64,000 nucleotides of DNA from Phallusia mammillata (taxonomy: Eukaryota; Chordata; Ascidiacea; Phlebobranchia; Ascidiidae), in contig QLIY01000226.1 in assembly GCA_003260075.1 (NCBI GenBank), forward strand, positions 62,001-126,000. The letters run 5' to 3'. A program made the translations under genes and the position numbers. This document shows, piece by piece, positions 19,886 through 34,600 of the stretch. Within the stretch, counting starts at the first letter, position 1. Each line of letters opens with the position of its first letter. A model generated the notes under the pieces. It was not told where the DNA came from, searched no databases, and worked only from the letters and a program-made list of their open reading frames with translations.

Positions 19886-22800
19886 GTTGTTGTATCAATA
19901 AATCCAACTTTAATAATAATTTTCCCTATTAACTTTTATTTACTGGTGCGTCGTAGAAAAAAAAGTCCAGAAAACTTTTCCAGGGGCGCCGTAACAAAAA
20001 CGTTTAATAACCACTGACCTAATCTAATCATTATTTAAACAAAAAATGATACCCGGTCTAACTGAACACTGCTCATTTAGTGGCACCGTAACCATGTTTA
20101 AAGTGAATTCGAATAATTTATTTCATTAAAAAATGATACGAAAATTGTTCATGTATTTGGTAAAAAGTTGCAACAGTAGCATTTGACAACAAAGTGTAGT
20201 CTTATTTGGTCATGAAATGTGGTAGCAGTAGCAGAGCGATTTTTGCAAATTAGAGTAGGACGTATCGCCCGTCAGGTCGGCCGTACAACTGATTGATTAT
20301 TCAACCATATTTTGCAGTTACTTGCTAAAGCTGAACCGTGTTAAGCGTAATCACATATTAGGGGTCACTGGTGGTACAAACTAAAGCATGTTGTAATGTT
20401 GCTGCAATCTTTACATCTCATGTACGGTCATGATGTCTGAAATAATTGCTAAATTTAAACGAAATAAATTTGTTAGAGATAACCTTTACCGGTTTATTTA
20501 CCATAACAAATCTTCGTTTACTACAATTCACTTCTGACAATCAAAGCGCAACGAGGCTTTTGCGTAATTGTTTGCGGATATATAGGCTTGGTATTCGAGC
20601 ATACTTCAATCTTGATCGTTCTGGGCCATGCCTCCAAAATTAATTTAACGTTGTATTGTAATCACAGTTACTACTGTAGGTTACAACTTACAACTATCTA
20701 TTGCTATTGCAGCAAAAAAAACTACAATTTAGTATTTTTGTTATCCGGTGAAATCATTTTATGAATCACCTTCATAGTAAGACTAAATACGTTATGCGTT
20801 CTTGCTTATTTATCGCACGTTGTATTATGTGTAAGTGGAAGCATCTGGACGAAAAAAATTCCTACTTTTATAGGGACAGACTGTAAAAATTACGATCAGT
20901 TGGTATCAATGGCATATTTTATTCATGCCAAACTACTTTATTTCTTTCATGTTTTGAATTCAATGATCACCAAAAACGAAAAAAAATAAAAATTTGGCAT
21001 ATGTGTCAAAATTACATTTACAGGTGTTTGAAAACACCGCCTCTAGTGGCGGGGGATGTTCGTCAGAAACGTCATGTTCTGCTAGCTCACCCGGAACTGT
21101 GTCACGTGGTACAGCAGGAAGTCTCCAAAGAATATTCGGCGGAAGTCAACGGAAAATCGCGACACGAAAATCGATGAGCTGCGTCGGTGCAGAACAGGAT
21201 GAGATAGCGGTAAGTTAAAAATAAACAAAATATNCACCGCCTCTAGTGGCGGGGTATGTTCGTCAGAAACGTCATGCTCTGCTAGCTCACCCGGAACTGT
21301 GTCACGTGGTACAGCAGGAAGTCTCCAAAGAATATTCGGCGGAAGTCAACGGAAAATCGCGACACGAAAATCGATGAGCTGCGTCGGTGCAGAACAGGAT
21401 GAGATAGCGGTAAGTTAAAAATAAACAAAATATTAAAGCGCTTAAAAATTTCAGGTTTTCAAATATAGTAAACGTCTTTAAAACACGGGTCTGTTCAAAC
21501 TTCCTACGTTAAGTTTTAGCGTTTGCTTAATAAAGCGTGTCACTTTCAACAACCAAAAGTTATGGGTGTTTATTATTAAAACAATATTTTTTCTTTCTCT
21601 TTTCAATACTTTTGTAACTTTGGTTTCAAATGGCCGTTGCTCGAAAAATTGCATTTTTAGGGTTACATTTTTGGAAGCACTGTATTGGCAGTTGTCAATC
21701 AATTGCAATAAACATTTAAATTTGTTTTGTTTTTCCCAATTTGTGTGAATGATTTTAGGCGGAACATAACATCGGTGATTTAAAAAAACAAACAATTGAT
21801 TCTTATTGGGACCCATCGTTTGTGTTAAGGAATTCAGTATTGACTAAACTGGAATTCAGTTATTTTTTTGCTGGAAAACATGTCAATTAGCGTTCGTAGC
21901 CAACTGAAAAAAAAATCTTTTTCGTACAAAGAAATCGATAATCTTCTTAAATGCACGGCCCAGTGTAATTTATTTTAAGTCTGCGAGCCTTTCTATAACA
22001 TTGTTGTTCATAAAATTGCTATTTCAAACATCCGTGCTAAACGAATTTATTGACAATTGGTAAGACTACTGTTCCGGTCATGAACACTAACGTAATCATG
22101 ACCTACGAAACGTGCATAAAGACCTCCACACCCCACGCAGCATTACTTCCGTAATATTTAAATAAGAGTAAAGATCAAGATATTTTAATGCTTGTCTTGT
22201 GGATTTAAGGCTGTTCTGCAAAAAAAAAACATGCAACATTTTTCCTCGAATGCAAAGGTAAATAACAATGCTTATGTTTGCGTGTTCACCCTGTATACCA
22301 TAGCGAGAGTTGTAAGGTGGTCTAAGGCTTTTGCTTTTGGGTCGAGTTTAGGCTTATACGTTTGGATAAAAAGAGCTTAATTCAGGACTTCACCCTCAGC
22401 ATCATTTGTGCCGCTTGTACTTGAACTCTGAGTATGACATTTCCTGGCTTGTTTGTTTCCAAAAACAAAAACAAGGTTTCATTCTCAGATCTTTAGCATA
22501 CCGAAACAACATTCTCAGATCTTACATTGCCTGATGGAATTTTTACAAGCGTTTTTAACCGCTGTTTGTCGTAAAAGTGCCAACCGCCATTACAATGCCA
22601 AACTCCCTGTGTGTGTTTTTAAATACTCTTGTGCATTCGTCCAATCCTTTGAATACTTTGATTTAGTTTAAAAAAACTTTTTTGAATGTTATAAAGTAAA
22701 CCTTGGTTAATTCGGACCCGTTTAGACCAAAAATTTTGTCCGAAATAGGCAAAGATCCGGATAAAATGTCGATTAGTTCAAGTCTTACCACATTAAAAAT

Positions 22801-25800
22801 CATTTGTACCTCGAGTTTTGCGTGAATTAGCGAAGATCCGGATTAACCAAATCCGATTTTGCCGAGGTTAATGATCTTTAAAATGGTATTAAATAATTTC
22901 TTATACGGCATAGTAAACATGTGTAAATGTGTCAGTATATCCAAGCCTTACATCATGTACGTATACATTCCTTGACACCCACGTCAGTGTTGCATTTAAC
23001 ATAGTGTGAAGGTTACGTATATTGCAATGTTGAACGAAACAGCCCCTTATCCAGCCCTCGGGGAATTGAGGTTTTATTAAATGTGATTAATATTGCACCC
23101 TGTTGTTTCATGCCAGGCATTGGCAGCGCACAAGCGCAATTAAACCAAGTTGTCACACGAATGCAGATAAATTAAGCATTCTTTGGCACCGTCTTTGAAA
23201 CTTTACATAAGTGTAGTGTACTCTGCGAAATTTGTAATCACAATTAAAAATATATTGCTCATCGAACAAGGGAGGAGTTTATTGTTGAAGGCAATTGATT
23301 TTACAACTGTGGATTATTAATTTTCGTGTGGGAATGTAACAACTTAATTATGTCGTAAGCAAGGTTAGGTTAAGACGTTACGGACAAGGGGCACTTGTCA
23401 CAATGAGTTTAAATTTGGCGTGCCAGACTTTGTGTGTGACAGGTACTGCATTATTACTTTTAACTTAGTATACATTGGCACAGTTATTTGTATTTGATTT
23501 CACTGATTCAACTAAATCACAACTTTGTTCCTAGTCAAAGTTTTACATAAACTATTTGATGCAGTTCTTTGCCATATGTTCCTTTTAAGTCAAAATTACT
23601 GCAAGAAAGTAATGATACAGGGGTGATTTTTGTAATATAACAACGAATAAAATCCTACGTAACATTGTACTTTGCGTACCATACTTCAAATGAAATAAAA
23701 TTCAAGTTTCGATTTATAATTGAAACTGATATTAGATCACGCAAGGTTTTGAAAAAGTTTTCCTCGTAAGAAAATTTAACGGAATAACCCGTCACATATC
23801 TTTAATGTGGGGAGTGAATAACAAAACGGTACGACCAAACAATTCTTAGCATTGCGCGTAAAGAGACCAATGCGTTCAGTTTGAACACACGGGTTCTGTC
23901 GCAAAAAAATCCTCATTAAATGTAATTAATCTGCTTGACTGGTGGCCCCTGCGCCGAGGCACCTATACCTTGTCGCCATGTCGCTAAAACGACGCCAAAT
24001 AGCTGACATTCCATCCAGCGGGACTCACAATACAGCGCCTTGTCATACTATAACCCACCTACAGTCTTTGTCATTCAATTTAATAGTGACGTAACGGAAT
24101 CGAGTGCCCGTAGTGTTTTGTTACCGCAATTCTGACACCGGTACTGGTTCGTCTGTTGCTCTTTGGCAGAAGTCAGTGGTTAGCGACAACAGTTTGCTGT
24201 GTGGTACGCACACCTCAGGGTCGTAACCCGCAATAAGCGCCTAAAATGTAGGTCACGATTCTATGTACCCTTGAAGCTATGTAGGTTTTGTACCGCACAT
24301 CATGTTGCAATATTACCAGTGTCAAAGTTGTCAAATAGGATAAAATGCCGCTAGGCTTCAGAACAATTCCAGTCAAAGCATATCTTGAATAACTAATTGT
24401 TAGTAATTTGTTGTTGTTGTTGTTTGCAGATTAGGCGGTCGATTTGCTAAGTTCAGTATCTTGAAACGTGGATTTAGCGATGCGTTGTCGCAGTTTGGCA
24501 CTTTGGCTTGTTTTCAATATTAGGCATTGGTTAGGCTGTAGTTTGACATTGACAAACGGCATGGGCGATATTTGACGCCAATTGTTTTGCATTCAAGTGG
24601 TTCAAACGTTGATAAGCTCAGACGAGTTAGTCGAATGTGGTGGTAAACATTTCTTTTGTGGAGTTAAAAGTTGTTTACCTCACAAGTTTGCTGTTCGAGG
24701 TTGGACAGCTTTTTTCAAGGAGCTTGCGATTCAGTATAGTTTCAGCATCCAGCTATTAACGATATTGTTGTAGTTTTTCGCATCTGAGGATTCAAATGAC
24801 TTAAACTTCATCGATAGGTACGCGCAAAGGAATTAGCTAGATTAGACTACTCAAATATTAATGTCAAAAGAGAGATGCTTTTAACCGGTTTGATCAAAAG
24901 ATTGCGATTTGACGTGTTTTGTTTTAAGAAAGCTGTATTGATTTCAGTGGTTCTTAACCCATTAATATTGTAACCCTGAGGGGGGGGGGGAAAAGATTAA
25001 TGTCAAAAGAGAGATGCTTTTAAAGCGGTTTGATCAAAAGATTGCGATTTGACGTGTTTTGTTTTAAGAAAACTGTATTGATTTCAGTGGTTCTTAACCC
25101 ATTAATATTGTAACCCTGAGAACAACGAGACGAATTACATATACCCTCTTTCGAAAAAAAAAAACGATCAATAAAAGGGTAATGGCGCAGAACTTAAACA
25201 TGACAGTTAATTTACCCACTGAAAAATGTCAAACTACCCACAGATAAAAAAAACCACTAGATTAAACGCGTAAACAAAGTTTTTTGATCAAATTTTGTAT
25301 GTTAAGATGAACATGAATTCATATAAGTGAGATAAGCCGGGGAGCGTTCATGCAGATTTACTTTTATGTGTCGTTTGTTTTTTGTGTATTTCGTGCGTCC
25401 AGTGTTTATGCAAAATATGGGGGGGGGGCTGTAGCGTTCATGCATATTTACTTTATCGTTTGTTTTTTGTGTATTTCGTGCGTCCAGTGTTTATGCAAAA
25501 TATGAATAACATATCTTTAAAACAAATGAAATAATAAACTTGTTTTGTTTAGGATGTTGCAATGGAGACAGTTAGTAAAGATTGCATTGGCGAAAACGAC
25601 CTGAAACTGATGACAGTCCAGGCACGCTTTCCCAACGACGACCTTCGCTTATTTGAAGGTCATTCGCTGTCCAGGGACTTTCCCAGCCTTGACCGGTTAA
25701 GCATTGATGGCTTTAGCAATGGGGAATCCCCAACATATGGACAGGTGGGATGGTCTTTTTTAACGAGATTTCTATAGTTTTGGTTTGTAAAAAAGGGTCA

Positions 25801-28586
25801 ATATTGAGAATACTTCTTGCGGCTTCTACAAAATCGGTAAAACTATCCTAAAATGTCAGAAAAAGTTTTAATTTACTACAGATCTAAGTTAACTTTAAGT
25901 TACGTGGTAAAATCTTTGACGTTTCAAATTCGTTTTGACACTGAATCAGATTATAAACTGCGGGTTAAAGGTTAAATGTCATCCCTAAGCATGAAAAGTG
26001 CAGATTTCTCCTAGTAAATAGGACAACATATGGCTTCAAAGTAGTTGAGCGGGTGATCAGAAACTACGTAGTGCGCAGAATTGAACTGCAACCCCTCATT
26101 ATAATAGATGCAGTTTACAGCAGACAGTTCATCCCCTATGTAAACAATACCGGATACACAATAAGAGCCATAGCAGGCGTCTCCTACTTAACGCATTGCA
26201 TTGTTGTGTATTGGATACAAACAACCCACTCTACAAGCATTGGTTGACTGGAGCGCAGAACGGAACTAGCCAGTTGTTATAGTAAACATTTGCTCTACCG
26301 CTTTGTTGGTAGGCGCAGCAGGTGGATCAAATTAAAGCAATATGACGTGTGTGGTTTCACGCCTTGCGGATGTTTATTAGCCTCTTGTTGCAGTTTTATG
26401 TATCAATATTTGTGGATGTGGGACTTAAGCTAATCGTACTGGCGAACGCTTTCTTTTTTTGCCACGTTTCGAAGGTGGTCCCTTCGTAATAATACGTGCT
26501 GTAACGTAAAGTTTTCAATGGAAAACCCATTTATGCCGTAATGCTGAAAACTTGGGTGCAAATTGGCGGCTTAAAATAGCTTAGTAAAAATGCAAAATCA
26601 TCTTTCAAAAAACATATTAAAAAATATACACGAACATTTGCACTGCACGACCTTTAAATACGTGGAAATACCACATTAGCGAAATATGTAGAGATGTAAG
26701 CTATAGTCTGTGTGCTCAAAGAAGAACTACCAACTAGTAGTGATTTTCGCAAAGATTTTTTCTGAACAATTTTTCACATATTTTAAAAGTGGTTACACTG
26801 GTGTATCCCACACAAATATGTCCGGTTGATATTAAATGTTTTTATAGTTAACACTTTGTTACTGTTCAAAAACATGACTAACTTACTTTTGCGCAGAAAC
26901 CACTTAAAGCTCACGGAATTAATTCGTCACCGAAAAACAAACATTTGCTCCAGCGCCCACTTGCGGCTGACGGGATGGTCGTCCTCTCTCCACTATTACA
27001 GGTAAGAAAAATGTTTTGCCGTCTTCGCAACATGTTTACCTCATGGCTCTAAACCATCCCTATCGTTTTTGGTGGGATAAACGTCAGCAAAGTTTCATAT
27101 CTTTTGAAACAACGAGTATGTTGTCTTTTACCACACCGGTTGAATGATTTGTTTGTTAAATTCGTAACTGGTGGACGAAACGTTGATTTGGTTTTTTTTC
27201 TGCCGTTTTGAAAGCATCCAGAAAGGGTTTTGTACTCGGGAGCATCCTGGTATGAACCCGTGGAAAAAATGCTATTCAGAATGTTTTACTGCAAAAGTCA
27301 GTTTATGATGTGCGACAACCTGTTGTCTGTTCAGTGCAGTAACGATTTTCTCATGTTGTTTTGTTTTCAGTTTTGATTTCATAATACTTCAGATTAATGC
27401 TAATTGAAAACAGCTGTGTTAAATCTTGGCTAAAATAGAAGATTGGCGTTTGTTTAGGATTTCCAAAATGTTGAAGTCCAATTAAAGTCAAAATCGTGAT
27501 AATACAGCTGCTGTTGCAAAAAAATATATGTTTGTTTTACTTTTGCTTATCCGCCTACCTAAAAATATATACCAGCTAATCCTAGGCAGATATTCTATTT
27601 TTATCGTTCATCACGGTTTCACATGATTCAATATTTGCACGGGGATGAAATGAAACGTTCCGTGGCATACCGCCTGCAGTAATCCGGCGGTTGAAGGGAG
27701 ATTTAATGTTTTTCCACCATGCAACTTTCCTCTATGCGGTGTTACGTTGAGTTTTCAGGAGCTCGTATACTTGGCTTGTCAGCTCAGCCCACTGTAAGCG
27801 GTTTCAAATCCTCTGCCTTGCTGGGATTTTAGTCTCGTGTAAAAATGAGTAGTTTAAGGTGAGGTTCTGTTTTTTTTGTGATAGCCACGTGTGAAGGCTT
27901 CATGGTAGCATCGTATCCATTTTGAAGTCTCGTAGAATTTTGACCTCAGCTTAACGGTTTACAGGCATAGTGAATATAAGGTACCTGCAGGTATTAAGAT
28001 TTACTTCAGTTCGAACTATTTCTTACAACTAAAATACTTTTATACAGAACAAACGGTTCGCAAACTTAGTGAACCGTCGAGTACAAATTTTAAATCCGAT
28101 AAAACCAGAAAGTTTTTCTTATTTTTATATTGAAACCAGTGGACATAAATACTTTTAGATGTCCCATGAAAACACGCAAACGTATGAATTTTGTGTTTGT
28201 CGTGTAATGGAGTTGTTGTCGTGAGATGGTTGCAATCTCACGAAAACCGTTTATTGACTTGTTTAAGTTCGCAGACTTTTGGTTTGAAAAAATGCTTTAC
28301 CATCGAAGATATATGAACATTTTTTCCGTTAAAGCTTGTTTTTGTCTATGGCGATGGACATAAATAGGCGTGGAAGTTGTGCGTTAAATAGATTAATTAA
28401 AACTTTAACATCATTCGTATAAATTAACATTTTGACATAATTCACATGTTATATTTAGTGTATAATACAAAGGTATGGGATTGACTATACTTCAAATAAA
28501 AAACATCTTTTTTTTGCGAGGTTCGCACTTCCCCTAAAATCGGACATAACTCTGCAACAGTTAATGCTTAGCATAGTCGCCTCCCT

Positions 28587-28677
<91 letters not shown>

Positions 28678-31600
28678 TTTTCAAAGCCCCCTTGGCATCT
28701 AGGTCGGCCATGGTCGGTTGCACTTCGTCGGCACGCGCTTTGCCTCGTAAAAATGCCCCCGGACGGGCAAACGTAAACACGAGGTTCCTGGCCTCGATAT
28801 TAACTCCCCACCATTTGACTTTTAGGTCTTCAGTCTTGTCAGTTGACGTTGCATGACGTTTTGGCAGTCGTGTTTGTAGTTGGGATGTACTTGAAAAGTG
28901 TCTCCGCGCTTGTTGTGAAAGATAGAACGTCGCATGAGCTTTTCAAGGCAGTCTAAAGGTTGAATGACAAATGCTTTTATAATGAGTGGCACCGTCATAT
29001 TTTAGTTGAAGAATTAGGCCACTTTAAATTGATGTCGTTGGTTAGAGTTGTCAATTCTTTTCTGCTTTGTGCACGAATGCTGTAGATTAGGAGTTTGTGG
29101 GTGGTTCTTTTTTGCTTTTAAAGTGCCGTGAGATGTATTACACGTTTCAGTAAAACAGAGTAATTCGCATTTAATAATATTAAACTTATTTGAAACAAAA
29201 AAATGGGGAAATTTTTTTTTTCCGACAAGCAAAGAAAAGTTTGTTTTCCGACTTTTCTAATAGATTTAAATACTTTCGTACCCAATTCTCGTAGGACTTA
29301 AATTTCCATACAATGCATATCTTGTGCCGTGTCTTTAAGTAAGTCAAATACGGCATGTTTTAGGTTTTAAATAATGCTTTATTTAAGATGTGCACCCATG
29401 TGGTTAAGTAAAGCATTAATGAACCATCAGATATTTAAACTTTATTGGATGACAATTTCAGGCAAACTATATGATACCAAACCCCGTACTAAGATTGCAT
29501 ACTATGTCATTTTTTATCTCCGCCGCTATATGTACACGGTGTTGGTATTGCACCTGTGATACTGGGTTGGCCACCGCGGACCAAAATACCAGAAACAAAA
29601 ACATTTGATCCAGTTTGAAGGTCGGGCCTTTGGCTTTACGGAACAAGTCCATAAAACAAGTGGGTTAACCACAGCGAGCGCAAACCCATTGATTGTCATT
29701 TATCCGTAGCATAGCAACCTGGTTTTCGTGGCAGTTCCCCTTTCACTAAAGGAAAAACTTTGCGAACACAATTTTGCGGTCGTGTTTGGTTCGACGTCAA
29801 AGCAAGTATGTCTGATAAGTTGACGTGACGACCTTAGGGCGAGGTTTCTTGTGCGTTCGTGTTAGCACAGTTACTTGAGTTAGTAATGAGGTGTTAGATA
29901 GGTGCTTGAGAATAACAGGCTTTATATGATTTGCTTTTAATATGGGGCGTAAATTAAACACAATGTTTATTTTACCTTGTAGTTTGTTTACATTGTATAC
30001 ACCGAATTTTTTCCTAAAGTCTTTGAATTTTTTGACAACAATACTGTAAAAATGTGTTTCTTCAAAGGGGCTCTCTTTGACTTAGCTAATTTTAATGTGG
30101 TACCTTATGTTCCAAATTGTTGTCAAATGATCAAATTTGTGTCTTCTTGTCACAAAGTCGTGTCATATAGTTAAAAACTCGTGCTGATATAGGTCTGAAA
30201 ATATCTTAGGTCTAGTTGAAGTAGGAAACCTTACTAATGCAGCTGAAACAACTAAATGTCATTACTTCACCTTTCAACATGGTTTGGTCCAACAAATTCA
30301 TTTTTTGCATCCTGAGATGTCATACCATTAGTGGCAGCAGATCTTTAGTGAATGCAACAGCCGTGAAGTTAGGGTTCCACTAATGGACACCGGTTGTTGA
30401 CGAAATCGTTTCCAATTGTTCTAAGACCTAGATGTACATTTCAGTTCGGAAATTTTCCAGCTGTCAGCAAGTAGTGATTTAAATCTGGGTTGTTTACAGT
30501 GGAGCGCACGCGAGCAATTTACGTTCCGCGTTTTGTGTAATTTCGTGCCACACTGACCGCGTTTTCTGCCTGGTTTCAGGCCTAAGGGGGCGATGTACAT
30601 TCCTCCCACACTTAACTATAGGTTGGTATTGAGACCGCTGAAAGGTCGAGCAAATTTTTGCAAATGGCCGCATGAATCATCGTCAAGTTTAAAGCCATTT
30701 TTCCCCTTACCGATATTAATATAGTCCAAGTATAAGTTGAATGTGGTGGGATTTGTATGAATGGTATTCGTCATGAAGGAATTGATTTAACGTCTGTTCC
30801 TTATTGACTTGAATTCTGGAAATATTTTTTGGCATTCGACAATACGTTTTTTCGATAGCTGCGCGCAATATGATCTTGTTCGCAAATTCTTAACGTTTTA
30901 GAAAAAAAACTGTGAACAAACTGGTGTGTTCTCACCCAATTGACCGAGGAAAATACATAAGTTAACCGTCCAGCTTCGTTGAAACATACCAAAAAAGTAT
31001 CTGTAAAGCGTATAGATCAAAATTTTGCTATGGATTAAAAGACTCTATCTTCGTTAAAGGTCGAGCGTTCAGAGCTTTGATGGCGCTGTTGACAGTAACT
31101 GGTGGTTTTCAGTGTATTCAGGGAGTCTGTGTGTTCTCCCCATACATAAAGAGAATAGCAAAAACATATTAGTTGGTTTAATTTTTTTTGGGAAAATTTG
31201 GTAAAGGATTTGTTTCACCTCGCAGATCGATTTAAACTGGCTTGTAACATAACATAAGTTGATGTACCTCGTTAGTTACAACTAATTAACTAGAGTTGCA
31301 GTGGTAGCACGTGTTCGTCATGTCGTCACGAAACGTAAAATCGTGACGCTTAAATTACTTTTCAATTCAGCTGCTTTGCACCAAATCATGTTACGTTGAA
31401 CTGGTTAAAAGAAAAGGACCAACTATTCTTGTTTGAAATTAGATGTTTTTTGCATGCAGCTGTTTATAGTATGTACTATGTACATATTTGGAAATAACTT
31501 CCGTTTTATTGCGAAAGCGTGATTGGAAACAAGGAATTTAGCATTTTTTTACCATTTTTGAGGTTGTGTGGCTTTATATAGCAAATTGATATTATCACTG

Positions 31601-34600
31601 CCCTGATAATGATTATGTTAATAGGTAATATTTATCGTGATCGCTGGTCTGCATAGACGCTTCAGGGCTGATCCCAGTTATGGGGGGGGGGGCATTGTTC
31701 CACGATAAACACTCTGAAGTAAGAACAGAAGCTCTACACAAGCTTATCAACCACAAAACCAAACTCCAAATGCATCAGTTAGTACAGCGGCAGAGTTCAG
31801 AAACATCAAGGGGGGGGGGTAATATTTAATATGTACTTCTTACTTTTTGCCGAAAAAAATCTATTTGCAACGCATAGTCAAATACGTTTTTTCCTTGCGC
31901 AAATTTAAGTTAAATTTGATTGAAATGCACCTTAAGCTTTATAAAATGAATAATACGTGGTAAAGGCACATTCTAATATTTTAGCCAATGGTGTATAAAT
32001 GGGACATAAGGTACCTGTATTAGTACGTAAGAAGTTTACAGCGCGATGCGTATCTAAACTAAATGGTACAACATTCCTTATTATTGTAAACGTTAGCAAT
32101 CAACCACGGTTCCAGAATAAACACTCTGAAGTAAGAACAGAAGCTCTATACAAGCTTATCAACCACAAAACCGAACTCCAAATGCATCAGTTAGTACAGC
32201 GGCAGAGTTCAGAAACATCAAAGTAAAGATAGTGTTACAGGCCCACAGTGAAAGCCTGCGTGTGTGTTGTGTGGGTATCATGAATTACCACGTTGTTGGA
32301 CAGGCGTTCAAGCCATTGGCAAGACTATTAACTACGGAAAGCGATCAGTTTGAAGCGAGTGGCGTGTGCCCACTTAACCTGTCAAGATTGCAGGCTTGTA
32401 AAAATACCTTTTGCCGCGATACACCCACTATTTTGTTATGTTGGGCCATATATTTATTTTCTTTTTGCCGCTTAATGTGCTGTTTTATTACCGACTTCCG
32501 TTTGATTGCACAAATCGTTCTTAGTTGACCTACTTTTCAAGACTATTAAAACTGCCATATTTAAGGAATATATTCGGCAATATTTTAGACTTTGACGTTT
32601 TTTGCTAATTTGTTTTACTCCTAATTTGTTACAATAAAATTGCTATTATATGACAGTCTTTTAAATAGTCATTGTAAATGTAAAATGTTGCACTGGGTAT
32701 AAAAAACGATTTCGGATTATTACCTTCATCTCATCCAGCTATTGGCTATGCATAAGTCGGCAAGCATTCCGGAAAATCTGCTGGATACGCAGAGAGTAAG
32801 TTTACGTACTTTTGTCAACAAATATTGTATTGTTCTCAGGTTCAATTAGGCTTTCTTGCTGAAATTAAGACTTATCTTCACAAAACGATGTCAAAGTTAG
32901 CAATTTGACCTGCATATTTGTTGCATTTTAAGCATTTAAGTACGACTTTTTACCCTTTTATCATATGCTTTGGATATTAAACAGTCCCTTTAGGTTTAGG
33001 GTAACCACTGTGCACCATTTAGTAGTTGTGACATAAAATATGTTTGAAGTTTGCATCTAACTATATTAGATATAGCCACATTTATTTCAGATACCGTATT
33101 AGACAAAATTGCCACAATGACTCATACAATATTTTCTTTCTAAACAGAAAGAATAACAATATGTATTGCCACCCGTAAAACAAGTATATGCAATGTTTGT
33201 GATTCGTATTCGATTCTATGTCTGGAATTCTGATATGATACAGTTGAGACACTCGTCAACTCCCGATAACCCCAAAGGAGCACACCACGGTAGCGAAACT
33301 TGATTCTTTGCACCTTGCCAGGGGGGGGGGTGAGCGAAAAAGGGCCTTGAATGTTTTGCAGTTGTTTCCAAAATGGGAATTGGACACTTACGCACGCCTG
33401 TTACGCCCGTATGTACAGGGCTTGCTGTGTCACGAAAAAAGGCGTACCGAAGTGGTCGGGGGGGGGGTGCCTGCAGCTTTTCGTAATTCTTTACTCCATC
33501 ACAAAACACTATTTAAACCACACAAGGGTCTACAGTGACTTGGGGTCGTACTTTTGGACTTATAATTGTCTCTTGGTTGAGTGACATTGAATTAAAATTT
33601 CCCAGTTACATTAAGTCAGGTTCCGTTTGAGCGAAAAATGGCCTTGAATGTTTGGCAGTTGTTTCCGAAATGGGAATTGGACACTTACGCGCGCCTGTTA
33701 CGCCCTTATGTACAGGGCTTGCTGTGTCACGAAAAAAGGCGTACCGAAGTGGTCTTAGGCCTTTTCCTCCACACAGCCTTGTTTACGTGGTCCGCTGTTT
33801 AGATAAGTCGTGACCAGAGAGCATTATGTATTCGGAAGCATCAAACGATTGTGAGATACTTTGGGGGGGGGGCCATTAAACAAGCCATTTCTCAGAAAGA
33901 TGAATCTATTTGCATTTGTCGGTATGAGATGTATTTCCCTTCGGCAAAGTTATTGCGTTTTAGTTAAATTGTGCTTACAAGAGTGAGGGATCCAAATTTT
34001 ACGGAAACTTGCCTTCGTATAAAAATGTTCAATTTTGTGATGAATATTGTTTGATTTTAGGACGTCGTGGTCTTCTTTGTTGAGTTTATACGATTTATGA
34101 CCAAACGGCGTCATCTACTATCAAATTAAGAACATTTTTGCATAAAATAGAAAAAAATTACTTTAGTGTGCCTATCTGGGCAGTTTAAGGAAAAGGAAAG
34201 TTATTTGAAAATGAACCATGAAGTATTTTTTGAATTGAACGTTTTGTTTATGTGGTGGGATTAGGGGTTGCGTACAAGTTTTTACGTTGGCAACATTACA
34301 CCGGTATTTGGTTGACTTTTTTACAGTTTGTGTGCAAAGATTGGAGGATATTAGCGTCTTTCAATAGAAAAATTTACAATAAAAAATTGTGTCAGCAACT
34401 TTGAATTATTCACATTACCTGTTAATAGTACACACGTAATGATAAGAAAAAAATTAAAAAAAAAATTATTCGACTTTTTTACATACGTTGTATCATTACT
34501 GTATTGTTTAAATCGTAGTCTTGGGGGGGGGGACAGTTTTTGTGCAAAGGTTGGAGGATATTAGCGACTTTCAATAGAACAATGCTAAACAAAATTACAA

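Noticed and set aside
19778..20017. Polyglycine open frame
   Set aside because: Produced by the G82 run inside a transposon remnant.
28564..28780. Polyglycine and polyproline open frames on both strands
   Set aside because: Both come from the G89 run; the flanks carry no splice sites.
32232..32528. 98-codon plus-strand frame
   Set aside because: No family resemblance and no splice borders; it lies in the 17-kb intron just upstream of the putative internal promoter.
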